A stretch of DNA of 64,000 nucleotides from Rhodoferax aquaticus. Lineage in GTDB: Bacteria > Pseudomonadota > Gammaproteobacteria > Burkholderiales > Burkholderiaceae_C. Within the stretch, counting starts at the first letter, position 1. Each line of letters opens with the position of its first letter. A model generated the notes under the pieces. The model searched no databases, was not told the DNA's origin, and saw only the letters and a list, made by a program, of their open reading frames with translations. The translations under genes and the position numbers were made by a program. This document shows, in pieces, positions 31,408 through 40,352 of the stretch. Location of the stretch: the NCBI RefSeq assembly GCF_006974105.1, contig NZ_CP036282.1:2728001-2792000 (forward strand). Reading direction: 5' to 3'.

Positions 31408-32169
31408 ATGACAGACTCCACCCTCCAGTCGCCCCTGAGCGATGCCGACATTGCCAGCATTGAGCGCGCCACGCTAGACGCCGTAGCCCCCGCTTCGGTA
31501 GAGGCCATTAACGGCTGGCTACTGCCCTTTGATCCCTCCACGATTGGCCGGGCCAAAAGTGCGGTGCCCTTGCGCCACCACAGCCTGCGTGCGCAAGACG
31601 TAGCGACCATCAGTGCCCGCTACCAAGCGCATGGCATGACCCCGGGCTTTCGCGTGGTCGATGTCGCCGGGCTGGCGGATGTGTGCGCGGCCCTGGCCAG
31701 CCAAGGCTTGGCGCCACAACAACCCACATTGACCCAAGTGGGCAGCGTGAGCAGCCTGCGCACGTTTTGCCAAGGCACACCGGCGATCGTGAGCCAGCAG
31801 CCCACCGCGGAATGGGCCAGCGTTTACACCGCGCCAGGGTTTGACCCTGTGGATGGCGCCTTTCGCGTGCAGGCGTTGAGCCGCAGCGCCACGGTGGTGT
31901 ATGCCTGTGTGGTCGAAGACGGCCAAGCTGTGGCCGCAGGCACTGCATCACTGAGTCAAGGGTGGGCCAGCGTCCATGGCATGCGCACGGTGGTGGGCCA
32001 GCGCGGGCGGGGTTTGGCGGGGCGCGTTTTGGCGGGTTTGGCGCAGGCGGCGCTTGCCCAAGGTCTAGAGCGTGTGTTCTTGCAAGTGGAAGAAGACAAC
32101 GCGGGCGCCATTGCGCTGTACCGCAAGGCGGGCTTTCACACCGCTTGGCGCTACCACTACTGGCGTTAG
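31408..32169 (+). CDS. GNAT family N-acetyltransferase
   Basis: 253 residues. The C-terminal half holds the acetyl-CoA fold: VVGQRGRGLAGRVLAGL (motif A, Q/R-x-x-G-x-G) and the closing NAGAIALYRKAGFHTAWRYHYW. The N-terminal half is a second, degenerate GNAT-like domain. Substrate unknown. The stop codon overlaps the -10 of the promoter I propose for the riboswitch-dadA transcript. Confidence 0.85.
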   Translation: MTDSTLQSPLSDADIASIERATLDAVAPASVEAINGWLLPFDPSTIGRAKSAVPLRHHSLRAQDVATISARYQAHGMTPGFRVVDVAGLADVCAALASQGLAPQQPTLTQVGSVSSLRTFCQGTPAIVSQQPTAEWASVYTAPGFDPVDGAFRVQALSRSATVVYACVVEDGQAVAAGTASLSQGWASVHGMRTVVGQRGRGLAGRVLAGLAQAALAQGLERVFLQVEEDNAGAIALYRKAGFHTAWRYHYWR

Positions 32170-32172
32170 AAT
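32145..32172 (+). promoter_or_regulatory. Promoter for glycine riboswitch-dadA transcript
   Basis: TTGGCG (32145-32150), 16 bases, TAGAAT (32167-32172); start expected near 32179, exactly where the riboswitch fold begins. The -10 overlaps the stop codon of the GNAT gene. Confidence 0.5.
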
Positions 32173-32179
32173 CCACCCC

Positions 32180-32393
32180 GCAGGAGAGTGAGCGCACCTA
32201 AGCGCTCCACCGAAGGCGCAAACTCCCATGAACGCTCAGGTATCCCCCAACAGGTGATGTACTGCAATTCTTTTTAACGCCGTCTGGAGAGCCGCTGCCA
32301 CCCAATTTGGGCCCGCGCAGCGCACCGAAGGAGCAAACACCTCAGGGGACTAGGGTGTGAATCTCTCAGGTACCAAGGACAGGGGGAGCGGCA
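32180..32393 (+). ncRNA. Tandem glycine riboswitch
   Basis: Two aptamers in series. Aptamer 1 (about 32180-32243) has AGGAGAG, CACCGAAGGCGCAAACTCCC and GCTCAGGTA. Aptamer 2 (about 32283-32393) has CTGGAGAGC, GCACCGAAGGAGCAAACACC, TCTCAGGTACCAAGGACAGG and a closing GGGGAGCGGC. These match the conserved glycine-aptamer core (CACCGAAGG-GCAA-CTCAGGTA-GGACAG). Downstream, 32405-32414 and 32431-32439 form a hairpin that may be the expression platform. It lies directly before a dadA-type gene. Confidence 0.93.
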
Positions 32394-32471
32394 TCTGTGC
32401 GTGACACGATGCTGCTATTTTTCTAAGCACCAGCATGTGTTCGCGCGCGGGCCACATCAAGTGAGTTTGCA

Positions 32472-33752
32472 ATGCGCACTATCGTTTTAGGCAGCGGCCT
32501 GCTGGGCGTCAGCTCGGCCTATTTTTTATCCCAACTCGGCCACGAGGTCACCGTGGTAGACCGCCAAGCCACCCCGGCGGCGGAAACCAGCTTCGCCAAC
32601 GGCGGACAAATCTCGGTCAGCCACGCCGAGCCCTGGGCCAACCCGGGCGCCCCCATTAAGCTCTTGCAATGGCTGGGCAAAGAAGACGCGCCCTTGCTGT
32701 TTCGCCTGCGGGCCGACATGCGGCAGTGGCTGTGGGGCCTGCAGTTTTTGCGCGAATGCACACCGGCGCGCACACGGCACAACATCCAGCAAATCGTGCG
32801 CTTAGGCACCTACAGCCGCGACACCTTGCAGCAGTTGCGCCGCGACACCGGAATCAGCTATGACCAACGCACGCAAGGCATTTTGCACTTCTACACCTCG
32901 CAAAAAGAGTTTGAGGCCGCCCTCACCCCGGCTGAACAAATGCGCGCCTTGGGCTGCGAACGCCGCGTGGTGAGCGCGGACGAGGCCGTGGCCTTGGAGC
33001 CCGCTTTGCGCCATATTCGCGCTCGCTTGGCAGGCGCCACCTACACCGCCGAGGACGAGTCGGGCGACGCCAACCGCTTTGCCCGCGAACTGGTCAAGCT
33101 GTGCGAAGCGCAAGGCGTGAAGTTTTTGATGAGCCATACCGTCACCGCCCTGCGCGAAGCCGGCGGGCAAATTGACCACATCGAAGCCACCGATGCCGAG
33201 GGGCGCTTCCAGCGCCTGCGCGCCGACGCCTACGTACTGGCCATGGGCAGCGTGAGCCCTGTGCTCGCCAAGCCCTTGGGCATCAACTTGCCCATCTACC
33301 CGGCCAAAGGCTATTCCGTCACCATGCCGGTGAAAGACGCGGCCATGGCCCACCAAGTGAGTTTGACCGACGACGAATACAAGCTGGTGTTCTCGCGCTT
33401 AACACCTGTGGCCGGCAGCGACGGCACCGACCGCCTGCGCATTGCTGGCACCGCCGAGCTCAATGGCTATGACCGTGACCTGAACCGCGTGCGCTGCGAG
33501 GCCATCGTGCGCCGCGTGGAAGCGCTGTTCCCGGGTGCTGGTGACACCACCCAAGCCAGCTTCTGGACCGGCTTGCGCCCCGCGACCCCGAGCAATGTGC
33601 CCCTCATCGGCAAGAGCAAGTTGCCCAACCTGTTCTTGAACACGGGCCACGGCACGCTAGGCTGGACCCATGCCTGCGGCTCTGGCAAGTCGATTGCACG
33701 CATTGTGAGTGGCAAGGCGGCTGAGGTGGACTTTGCCTTTACGGGCGTCTAA
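32472..33752 (+). CDS. dadA: D-amino acid dehydrogenase (DadA family)
   Basis: 426-residue FAD-dependent oxidoreductase of the DAO/DadA group, close to the 432 residues of E. coli DadA. The dinucleotide motif GSGLLGVSSAYFLSQLGHEV is at the N-terminus, the family stretch PANPGAPIKLLQWLGKEDAP-like follows, and the C-terminus has TGLRPATPSNVPLIG and GHGTLGWTHACGSG. It oxidises D-amino acids to 2-oxo acids and ammonia, passing electrons to the respiratory chain. The glycine riboswitch upstream suggests glycine, or a glycine-linked amino acid, is the inducer or substrate in vivo. Confidence 0.92.
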   Translation: MRTIVLGSGLLGVSSAYFLSQLGHEVTVVDRQATPAAETSFANGGQISVSHAEPWANPGAPIKLLQWLGKEDAPLLFRLRADMRQWLWGLQFLRECTPARTRHNIQQIVRLGTYSRDTLQQLRRDTGISYDQRTQGILHFYTSQKEFEAALTPAEQMRALGCERRVVSADEAVALEPALRHIRARLAGATYTAEDESGDANRFARELVKLCEAQGVKFLMSHTVTALREAGGQIDHIEATDAEGRFQRLRADAYVLAMGSVSPVLAKPLGINLPIYPAKGYSVTMPVKDAAMAHQVSLTDDEYKLVFSRLTPVAGSDGTDRLRIAGTAELNGYDRDLNRVRCEAIVRRVEALFPGAGDTTQASFWTGLRPATPSNVPLIGKSKLPNLFLNTGHGTLGWTHACGSGKSIARIVSGKAAEVDFAFTGV

Positions 33753-33767
33753 ATCCCAGTGCATTTA

Positions 33768-33828
33768 GGCCGCTAGCGCCCATAGATACTGCGCAAGCAG
33801 CTATGTTTTATATAGCTGCTTGCGCAGA
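33768..33828 (+). repeat. Interspersed palindromic repeat with perfect 16-bp hairpin
   Basis: GGCCGCTAGCGCCCATAGAT leads into CTGCGCAAGCAGCTAT (33789-33804), a seven-base loop GTTTTAT, and the exact complement ATAGCTGCTTGCGCAG (33812-33827). It lies between the convergent dadA and rsmH-like genes and may serve both as a bidirectional terminator. Confidence 0.85.
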
Positions 33829-33865
33829 CTGGACGCCACCCCTCGGCAAACCGCTTAAGCGCCCC

Positions 33866-34918
33866 TCACGCCCGCACCGCCCAGCGCAGCTTGGCCGAGG
33901 TAGAGCGTGGATTGGCGCGGCGCTCGTCAAACGAGGCGCGAATCAGGTCTTGCGCCACGCTGGCGTAGGTACCATTGCGCTCACCGGTCTGAAATGCCTT
34001 CTTCACCCGGCGGTCCTCGCCGGAGTGAAAGCTCAAAATCGCCACCCGCCCACCGGGTTTGAGGCAGCCCGGTAGCGCCGCCAAGAGCTGGTCCAGCACG
34101 CCAAACTCATTGTTCACCTCAATGCGCAGGGCTTGGAAGGTGCGCTGCAGCGCCTTCTTGATTTCCGCCGCACGCTCTTCGGCAGGCATATTGGCTTTGA
34201 GCGCTTTGTCGACCGTGGTGCGCACCAACTCAGCCAGCTGAAAAGTGGTTTCCACATACTGCCCTTGCAAGGCAGCAGCCAGCACCAAGGTAAAGGGTTC
34301 ATCGGCGTTGTCGGTGAGCAGGTCGCGCAAGCGCTGGCGGGTCACGGTTTGCAGCAACTCGCTGGCCGACTGGCCGCTGCTGGGGTCCAAACGCAGGTCC
34401 AGCGGGCCATCGGCCCGAAAGCTAAAGCCCCGCGCCGGGTTGTCAATTTGCATGGACGACACACCCAAATCCGCCAGCACAAAATCAAAGCCGCCACCCG
34501 CTTGGGGTAGCAAGGTCTCCAGCGCACTGAAGTTGGCCCGGGTCAGCACCAACACCGCCTCATCAAAGCCCAAAGCACGCAAGCGCAGTGTGGTGCGTGG
34601 CAACTCAATGGGGTCTACATCCATGCCAAACATGCGCCCGCCGGGCAACACGCGGGGCATCAGGCTTTGGGTGTGGCCACCAAAACCTAGCGTGGCATCA
34701 AGCCCGGTCTCACCTGGCTGCGGATTCAAGATGCCCAGAATCTCGTCCACACAAATGGAGCGGTGCATGCCGGCGGGCGTTTGCCCCCGCTGCATGACCT
34801 TGTCCACTTCGGCCGCATGACGAGTGGGGTCTAGCTCTTTGTATTTGTCCTCAAATTGGCGGGGGTGGGTGCCTGCGTAGCGCACGCGGCGCTTGTGGGG
34901 AGGATCGGTGTCGGTCAT
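33866..34918 (-). CDS. RsmH-family rRNA methyltransferase, N-terminally extended paralogue
   Basis: 350 residues. The SAM-dependent RsmH/MraW core is clear: ATLGFGGHTQ, MDVDPIEL, DFVLADLGVSSMQIDNPARG, VNNEFGVLD and AILSFHSGEDRRVKKAF. Two things differ from canonical RsmH (about 310 residues): a basic N-terminal extension of some 45 residues (KRRVRYAGTHPRQFEDKYKE) before the HRSICVDEIL start region, and the genomic context. It is not followed by ftsL/ftsI of the dcw cluster but convergent with dadA. I infer a second paralogue rather than the housekeeping enzyme; the target could be C1402 of 16S rRNA or another RNA. Confidence 0.85.
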   Translation of the reverse strand: MTDTDPPHKRRVRYAGTHPRQFEDKYKELDPTRHAAEVDKVMQRGQTPAGMHRSICVDEILGILNPQPGETGLDATLGFGGHTQSLMPRVLPGGRMFGMDVDPIELPRTTLRLRALGFDEAVLVLTRANFSALETLLPQAGGGFDFVLADLGVSSMQIDNPARGFSFRADGPLDLRLDPSSGQSASELLQTVTRQRLRDLLTDNADEPFTLVLAAALQGQYVETTFQLAELVRTTVDKALKANMPAEERAAEIKKALQRTFQALRIEVNNEFGVLDQLLAALPGCLKPGGRVAILSFHSGEDRRVKKAFQTGERNGTYASVAQDLIRASFDERRANPRSTSAKLRWAVRA

Positions 34919-35022
34919 CGGCCATTATGTGCGCTGGGGCACCGTCTGCCTCGGGCCACACACGCACTGAGCTGTGTTGAGCCGGGTATATTTGTTCGCC
35001 AACGCCACGCAACACCTATTCA

Positions 35023-35442
35023 ATGCACCCCATGAACACTCCAGACCGCTTCAACGCCTTAGGCGCAGGCCATTTGCCCGGCCACCTCGGCATCACCATC
35101 ACCCAGGTCAACGGCACCGAAGTGTGTGCAGAGCTCCCGGTCAAGCCCGAGCTGATGGCACCCAATGGTTTTTTGCACGCTGGCACCGTGGTCACGTTGG
35201 CAGACACCTGCGCGGGCTACGGCTGTATCGCCAAACTTCCGCCTGAGGCCACAGGCTTTACCACCATAGAGCTCAAGTCCAACCACTTGGGCACCGCGCG
35301 TGACGGCACCCTCACCTGCCGCGCCACCGCCGCCCATATCGGGCGCACCACGCAGGTGTGGGACGCTGTGGTAACCCACAAAGAAACTGGCAAAACGCTG
35401 GCCCTGTTTCGCTGTACGCAAATGGTGCTCTACCCCAAATAG
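35023..35442 (+). CDS. PaaI-family thioesterase
   Basis: 139-residue hot-dog-fold protein. The family stretch NGFLHAGTVVTLADTCAGYG contains the helix with the catalytic Asp, followed by TTIELKSNHL. Such enzymes hydrolyse aromatic or short-chain acyl-CoA esters. Two in-frame ATGs (35023 and 35032) are possible starts. Neighbours give no pathway clue. Confidence 0.87.
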   Translation: MHPMNTPDRFNALGAGHLPGHLGITITQVNGTEVCAELPVKPELMAPNGFLHAGTVVTLADTCAGYGCIAKLPPEATGFTTIELKSNHLGTARDGTLTCRATAAHIGRTTQVWDAVVTHKETGKTLALFRCTQMVLYPK

Positions 35443-35497
35443 CGCCCCCTAGAGTCGCCAGCCCACGCACCCTTTTTAAGTCCTGAGGAGAGACTCC

Positions 35498-36007
35498 ATG
35501 CAGCCTGTGTACCAAGCCAATGCCCAACTGGACCTGACGTTTACGCGCCTGGTGGATGTGCCACGCGCACTGATCTGGCGTGCGTGGACTGAGCCTGCGT
35601 TGTTGATGCCTTGGTTTTGCCCTCTGCCCTGGAAGACCATCGATTGCGAAATCGACCTGCGCCCCGGTGGCCTTTTTCGCACCACCATGCAGTCACCCGA
35701 AGGGGCAGAGTTTCCCAATGTTGGCTGCTACCTAGACATCGTCCCCCAAGAAAAGCTGGTGTGGACCAACGCCTTGCTGCCCGGCTTTCGCCCCAGCCAA
35801 CCGGCCGCCACCAGCGGCTCTGACGAGGTGAACTTCTTGTTCACCGCCATGGTGGAACTGGCTGACGCCGAACAAGGCACCCGCTACACCGCCACCGTCA
35901 TCCACGCCGACGAAGCAGGTTGCAAGCAACACGCCGCCATGGGTTTCGAAGCCGGATGGGGCGCGGCACTTGACCAGTTGGTGGCCATGGTGCAGCGGGG
36001 GTTTTGA
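35498..36007 (+). CDS. SRPBCC / AHSA1-like domain protein
   Basis: 169 residues of the START-like superfamily, activator-of-Hsp90 type: the opening FTRLVDVPRALIWRAWTEPALLMPWF and the later CYLDIVPQEKLVWTNAL are characteristic, and the C-terminal helix GFEAGWGAALDQLVAMV is present. These proteins bind small hydrophobic ligands; a specific role is not known. GAGGAGA lies 10 bases before the ATG. Confidence 0.87.
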   Translation: MQPVYQANAQLDLTFTRLVDVPRALIWRAWTEPALLMPWFCPLPWKTIDCEIDLRPGGLFRTTMQSPEGAEFPNVGCYLDIVPQEKLVWTNALLPGFRPSQPAATSGSDEVNFLFTAMVELADAEQGTRYTATVIHADEAGCKQHAAMGFEAGWGAALDQLVAMVQRGF

Positions 36008-36052
36008 GCTCTAGCGACTGAGTCATTCGCTCACACCATTCAATTTGATTTC

Positions 36053-36565
36053 ATGCAACTCAGCCTGCGCCCACCCTGCCCTTCGGACTACATCACCCTC
36101 GCCACGTGGATCCCTGATGCCGCCAGCTGCCTGCGCTGGGCGGGACCCAAAGTGTCGTTTCCGTTTGAGGCAGACCGGCTGGCTGAGTTGCTGTACGTCG
36201 ATCAAAGCGTTAGCTACTGTTTGGCACATAGCGATGACGTTCCCTTAGCGTTTGCGCAGCATTGGGTGATAGCGCCGGGCGCTGTGCATCTGGGGCGCAT
36301 CTTGGTGGACCCACACAGGCGCGGCCAAGGACTGGGGCGCATGTTGTGCACTCAACTCATAGCGGCAGCGCTTGCACATACCCAAGCGAACAGCGCGACA
36401 CTGCGGGTGTACGCCGACAACTTAGGCGCACAGCAGCTCTACCAAAGCTTGGGCTTTGTGCGTGAAGCGGTGCAGTCGACCCAAGAGCTTGACTTCATGC
36501 GCCTACCAGCGGACGTGTGGCGCAGCGCGCAACGCGCAAACCATTCGAACCCTCAACCCATGTGA
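36053..36565 (+). CDS. GNAT family N-acetyltransferase
   Basis: 170 residues. The acetyl-CoA motif ILVDPHRRGQGLGRML (R-x-x-G-x-G) sits near residue 83, and the C-terminal DNLGAQQLYQSLGFV is typical. The layout resembles RimI-like acetyltransferases, but the substrate is unknown. It is followed 12 bases later by a second GNAT gene. Confidence 0.86.
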   Translation: MQLSLRPPCPSDYITLATWIPDAASCLRWAGPKVSFPFEADRLAELLYVDQSVSYCLAHSDDVPLAFAQHWVIAPGAVHLGRILVDPHRRGQGLGRMLCTQLIAAALAHTQANSATLRVYADNLGAQQLYQSLGFVREAVQSTQELDFMRLPADVWRSAQRANHSNPQPM

Positions 36566-36577
36566 GCGAAACAGCCC

Positions 36578-37042
36578 TTGCCAGACCCCTTCCTGATTCA
36601 GCCCAAACGCGCCGATGACACTGACGCCGTGCAAGCATTGTTTGCGCTGTGTGTGTCGACTGCCCAGTGGCTGCCCGACGCTTCACGGGCCAAAACTACA
36701 TTCGCCGATGTGTCTGAAGGCGAAACCATTTGGCTTGCGCGTGCTGCAAGCTCCCACGATGCCTCCCAAGCACTTTTAGCTTTTGTATCCGTGCAAACCG
36801 AGACGCCCTACATTCACCACCTGTATGTGCATCCCACGGCCCGTGGACAAGGCCTTGGGGGTGCTTTGCTGGAATCCTTGCAAAGCTGGCTACCCAGCCC
36901 TTGGCACTTGAAATGCGTGCGCGCCAACCACGCGGCTATGGCGTTTTACCAAGCGCAGGGTTGGATCGAAGTTGGCACAGGCGCCAGTGACGACGGCGCC
37001 TACGTATTGCTGCAATGGACCCCACAAGAGACTAGGCCATGA
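36578..37042 (+). CDS. GNAT family N-acetyltransferase
   Basis: 154 residues with the acetyl-CoA motif LYVHPTARGQGLGGALL and the closing NHAAMAFYQAQGWIE. The start is TTG at 36578. Its stop overlaps the next gene's ATG (ATGA), so it is coupled to the VOC protein. Not a close copy of the preceding GNAT. Substrate unknown. Confidence 0.83.
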   Translation: MPDPFLIQPKRADDTDAVQALFALCVSTAQWLPDASRAKTTFADVSEGETIWLARAASSHDASQALLAFVSVQTETPYIHHLYVHPTARGQGLGGALLESLQSWLPSPWHLKCVRANHAAMAFYQAQGWIEVGTGASDDGAYVLLQWTPQETRP

Positions 37043-37425
37043 AACTACTAGCCATTCACCACGCTGCCATCATTTGCTCAGACTATGCGCGCTCCAAGCA
37101 CTTTTACACACAAGTGCTGGGTTTGCAGGTGCTCGCTGAAAACTACCGCGCGCAGCGCCAGTCTTACAAGCTGGACTTGGCCCTGCCCGATGGCTCGCAG
37201 GTAGAGCTTTTCTCATTTGCCAACCCACCCGCACGCCCCTCCTACCCCGAAGCCTGTGGCCTGCGCCACCTGGCCTTTCAAGTAGCCGATGTCGCCGCTA
37301 GCAAAGCAGAGCTGGAAGCCCAAGGCATTGCGGTCGAGCCGGTGCGGGTGGACGAATTCACCGGCAAGCGCTTTGTGTTTTTTGCCGACCCCGACGGCTT
37401 GCCGCTTGAGCTGTACGAGGTTTAG
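37039..37425 (+). CDS. VOC-family glyoxalase-like protein (YaeR/GloA2 type)
   Basis: 128 residues, one vicinal-oxygen-chelate module. Metal-ligand positions appear as His in AIHHAAIICSDY, Glu in QVELFSF, His in GLRHLAFQV and Glu in LPLELYEV, the arrangement of lactoylglutathione-lyase-like proteins. It probably shares a transcript with the preceding GNAT gene. Confidence 0.88.
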   Translation: MKLLAIHHAAIICSDYARSKHFYTQVLGLQVLAENYRAQRQSYKLDLALPDGSQVELFSFANPPARPSYPEACGLRHLAFQVADVAASKAELEAQGIAVEPVRVDEFTGKRFVFFADPDGLPLELYEV

Positions 37426-37447
37426 GTCACTCTATTGGCAAAAAGTG

Positions 37448-37494
37448 CCTCTGGCGCCCATGGATATTGCGCAAGCAGCTACGTTTTAAATAGC
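37448..37494 (+). repeat. Interspersed palindromic repeat
   Basis: CCTCTGGCGCCCATGGATAT, TGCGCAAGCAGCTACGTTTT, AAATAGC. One of the best-preserved copies, 22 bases after the VOC gene. Confidence 0.8.
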
Positions 37495-37581
37495 AACCAC
37501 GGCACACACCCAAACCCATCCCTCCAACTATTGCGCTAGATCAATCCCAAACGGACCCAAGAACTTGGCCCATGGGCCGGG

Positions 37582-37619
37582 TTGACACTACAATACAAAC
37601 GAAAGTTATTCGCATTTAG
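37582..37619 (+). promoter_or_regulatory. Promoter with Fur-box-like operator before fbpABC
   Basis: TTGACA (37582-37587) and TTATTC (37606-37611, 18-base spacing) form a promoter. The -10 is inside GAAAGTTATTCGCATTTAG (37601-37619); on the other strand this reads CTAAATGCGAATAACTTTC, resembling Fur boxes of the AATGCGAATAAT type. The position would let Fur-Fe block RNA polymerase. Confidence 0.6.
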
Positions 37620-37657
37620 ATTGCGAAATCTTTCAACGATTCCGTTTTAACGTCACC

Positions 37658-38704
37658 ATGGGCAAGTTCATGAAGTTTTCGTTCTCGTCTCTCTCCCACG
37701 CCTTGGCTTTGGGTCTCACACTGATCACCGCGCCGTTGGCCTCCCACGCGCAAACCGCTGCGGTCACGCCCAGCGCAGAAGGCATCGTGGTGTACAACGC
37801 GCAGCACGTCAGCCTGACCAAAGAATGGGTGGCTGGCTTCACCGCGCAAACAGGCATCAAAGTGACCTTGCGCAATGGCAGCGACACCGAGTTGGGCAAC
37901 CAAATCGTGCAAGAAGGCGCCGCCTCCCCAGCAGATGTGTTTTTGACTGAGAACTCCCCGTCCATGGCCCTGGTCGACGGTGCCAACCTCTTTGCGCCTT
38001 TGGACGCAGCCACCTTGGCGTCTGTGCCTGCTAACTTCCGCCCTGCGAATGGCCGCTGGATTGGTATTGCCGCGCGTAGCACCGTGTTTGTGTACAACAA
38101 GTCCAAGCTGCTCAAGTCGCAGCTGCCCAAATCCATCCTAGATTTGGCGCAGCCTCAGTGGAAAGGCCGTTGGGCTGCGTCCCCCGCCGGTGCTGACTTC
38201 CAAGCCATTGTGAGCGCCATGCTCGAACTCAAAGGCGAGGCTGCAACCCTGGCCTGGCTCAAGGCCATGAAGGAAAACGCCGTGGCCTACAAAGGCAATG
38301 GTGTGGTGCTCAAAGCCGTGAACGCAGGGCAAATTGATGGCGGCGTGATCTACCACTACTACCGCGCTGGCGACCAAGCCAAGACCGGCGAAAACAGCAA
38401 CAACACAGAAACCCATTACTTCCGCAACCAAGACCCAGGCGCTTTCATGAGCATCTCGGGTGGCGGCGTGCTGGCGTCTAGCAAGCACAAAGCGGAGGCC
38501 CAAGCCTTTGTGGCGTGGATTGCTGGCAAAGCCGGCCAAGACATTCTGAAGACTGGCGACTCTTATGAATACGCCGTAGGCGTAGGTGCTGCATCCCACC
38601 GCTCCCTGGTCCCTATTGCTGAATTGCAAATCCCTGCAGTGGAGCCCGGTAAACTCAACAGCCGCAAAGTGTCCGAGTTGATGCTGCAAGCGGGCTTGCT
38701 GTAA
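37658..38704 (+). CDS. fbpA: Ferric iron ABC transporter, periplasmic binding protein
   Basis: 348 residues with a signal peptide (basic start, hydrophobic core about 10-28, cleavage after SHA). The class of extracellular Fe(III)-binding proteins is shown by IVVYNAQHVSLTKEWVAGF at the start of the mature protein and by the paired iron-ligand tyrosines in IYHYYRAGD near residue 230. It delivers ferric iron to the permease encoded next. Preceded by a Fur-box-like site. Confidence 0.93.
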   Translation: MGKFMKFSFSSLSHALALGLTLITAPLASHAQTAAVTPSAEGIVVYNAQHVSLTKEWVAGFTAQTGIKVTLRNGSDTELGNQIVQEGAASPADVFLTENSPSMALVDGANLFAPLDAATLASVPANFRPANGRWIGIAARSTVFVYNKSKLLKSQLPKSILDLAQPQWKGRWAASPAGADFQAIVSAMLELKGEAATLAWLKAMKENAVAYKGNGVVLKAVNAGQIDGGVIYHYYRAGDQAKTGENSNNTETHYFRNQDPGAFMSISGGGVLASSKHKAEAQAFVAWIAGKAGQDILKTGDSYEYAVGVGAASHRSLVPIAELQIPAVEPGKLNSRKVSELMLQAGLL

Positions 38705-38765
38705 GTCCGGCGCAGCCCATCGACTCCCGCACGATTTTTGAGAATTTGAACAGGGTGCTACTTTT

Positions 38766-40352
38766 TTGTCTGCCAATCGCCTTGCCCTGTTGAACTGGCC
38801 CCGCCCACGTGCGGGGCGCTCATTGAAAAGCCATGCCCCCGTCGGCAACTGGTTAGGAAGCGCTGCCCTTGTGGTGGCGCTTTTGTCCTTGGTGCCTCTG
38901 TGCTTTGTGCTGTGGGTGGCCTACCAAACCGGTTGGGCCACCGCCAGTGCCTTGATTTTTCGCCCCCGTGTGGGCGAGCTGCTGCTCAACACCGCTTGGT
39001 TGTTGGCACTCACCGTACCCATTTGTATCGCCCTGGCCTTGGCCTTGGCCTGGCTGACCGAGCGCAGCGACCTGCCCGGAGCACGCATCTGGTCGTGGTT
39101 GGCTGTGGCACCCCTGGCAGTGCCAGCCTTTGTACACAGCTATGCGTGGATGACGGTCACCCCCGGCTTGCACGGCCTGTTCGGTGGCGTGATGGTGGCT
39201 ACCATCGCGTACTTTCCTTTTCTGTATTTGCCGCTGTCAGCGGCCCTGCGCCGCTTAGACCCTGCCATGGAAGACGCAGCGGCCTCCATGGGTTTGAACC
39301 CCTGGGCCGTGTTTTTCAGAGTCGTCATGCCACAGCTGCGCCTGGCGTTGTGCGGCGGCTCGCTCTTGATTGGCCTGCACTTGCTGGCCGAGTACGGCTT
39401 GTTTGTGATGATGCGGTTTGACACATTCACCACCGCTATCGTGGACCAGTTTCAATCTAGCTACAACGGCCCGGCGGCCAACATGCTGTCTGGCGTTCTG
39501 ATGCTGTGCTGCTTTGTGCTTTTGGCACTCGAATCCCGTGCACGCGGCAAGGCCCGCTACGCGCGGGTAGGCACAGGCGCAGCCCGCCTGCAACAGCGCG
39601 TTGCGCTCGGGCGCGCCACATGGTTCGTCATGCTGCTACCCGCACTGACGACAGCGCTGGCTTTAGGTGTGCCGCTGCTCACGCTGGGCCGCTGGCTGAT
39701 TGCAGGCGGCGCCGAGGTCTGGCGTTGGGACGAGGTCGGCAGTGCAGTTTGGCAAACACTGGCCTTGGGTGCGGCAGGTGCCGTACTCACCGCTGTGGCC
39801 GCCATACCGGTATCGTGGTTGTCTGTGCGCGCGCCGGGGCGGCGGGCGCGCTGGCTGGAGTCCAGTGCTTATTTGGTAGGCGCACTTCCAGGCGTAGTGA
39901 TAGCGCTGGCCATGGTCACCGTCACCGTGCGTGTGGCACTGCCGTTGTACCAAACCGTGGTCACCGTGTTACTGGCTTACATGCTCATGTTTTTGCCGCG
40001 CGCCATCATCAGTTTGCGCACCGGCATTGCCCAAGCGCCCGTAGAACTAGAGCAAGCGGCCCGCAGCTTAGGGCGCTCTCCCGCGCAGGCTTTGTGGCAC
40101 GTCACCATGCGTCTCGCAGCGCCAAGCGCTGCAGCGGGCATCGCCTTGGTGGGCTTAGGCATCACCACCGAACTCACAGCCACCTTGATGTTGGCACCCA
40201 ACGGCACGCGCACACTGGCCACGGCCTTTTGGTCTTACACCAGTGAAATTGATTACGCAAGTGCTGCCCCCTATGCATTGACCATGGTATTGCTCTCTTT
40301 GCCCATGACCTGGTTGCTCTACATTCAATCTAAAAAGACCGCTGGACGATGA
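38766..40352 (+). CDS. fbpB: Ferric iron ABC transporter permease
   Basis: 528-residue fused double permease with about 12 transmembrane helices in two BPD-transport modules (about 60-260 and 320-520). Each holds an EAA-like cytoplasmic loop: [20 protein letters not shown] and [19 protein letters not shown]. The start is TTG at 38766. Its stop overlaps the ATG of the ATPase gene by four bases. Confidence 0.92.
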   Translation: MSANRLALLNWPRPRAGRSLKSHAPVGNWLGSAALVVALLSLVPLCFVLWVAYQTGWATASALIFRPRVGELLLNTAWLLALTVPICIALALALAWLTERSDLPGARIWSWLAVAPLAVPAFVHSYAWMTVTPGLHGLFGGVMVATIAYFPFLYLPLSAALRRLDPAMEDAAASMGLNPWAVFFRVVMPQLRLALCGGSLLIGLHLLAEYGLFVMMRFDTFTTAIVDQFQSSYNGPAANMLSGVLMLCCFVLLALESRARGKARYARVGTGAARLQQRVALGRATWFVMLLPALTTALALGVPLLTLGRWLIAGGAEVWRWDEVGSAVWQTLALGAAGAVLTAVAAIPVSWLSVRAPGRRARWLESSAYLVGALPGVVIALAMVTVTVRVALPLYQTVVTVLLAYMLMFLPRAIISLRTGIAQAPVELEQAARSLGRSPAQALWHVTMRLAAPSAAAGIALVGLGITTELTATLMLAPNGTRTLATAFWSYTSEIDYASAAPYALTMVLLSLPMTWLLYIQSKKTAGR

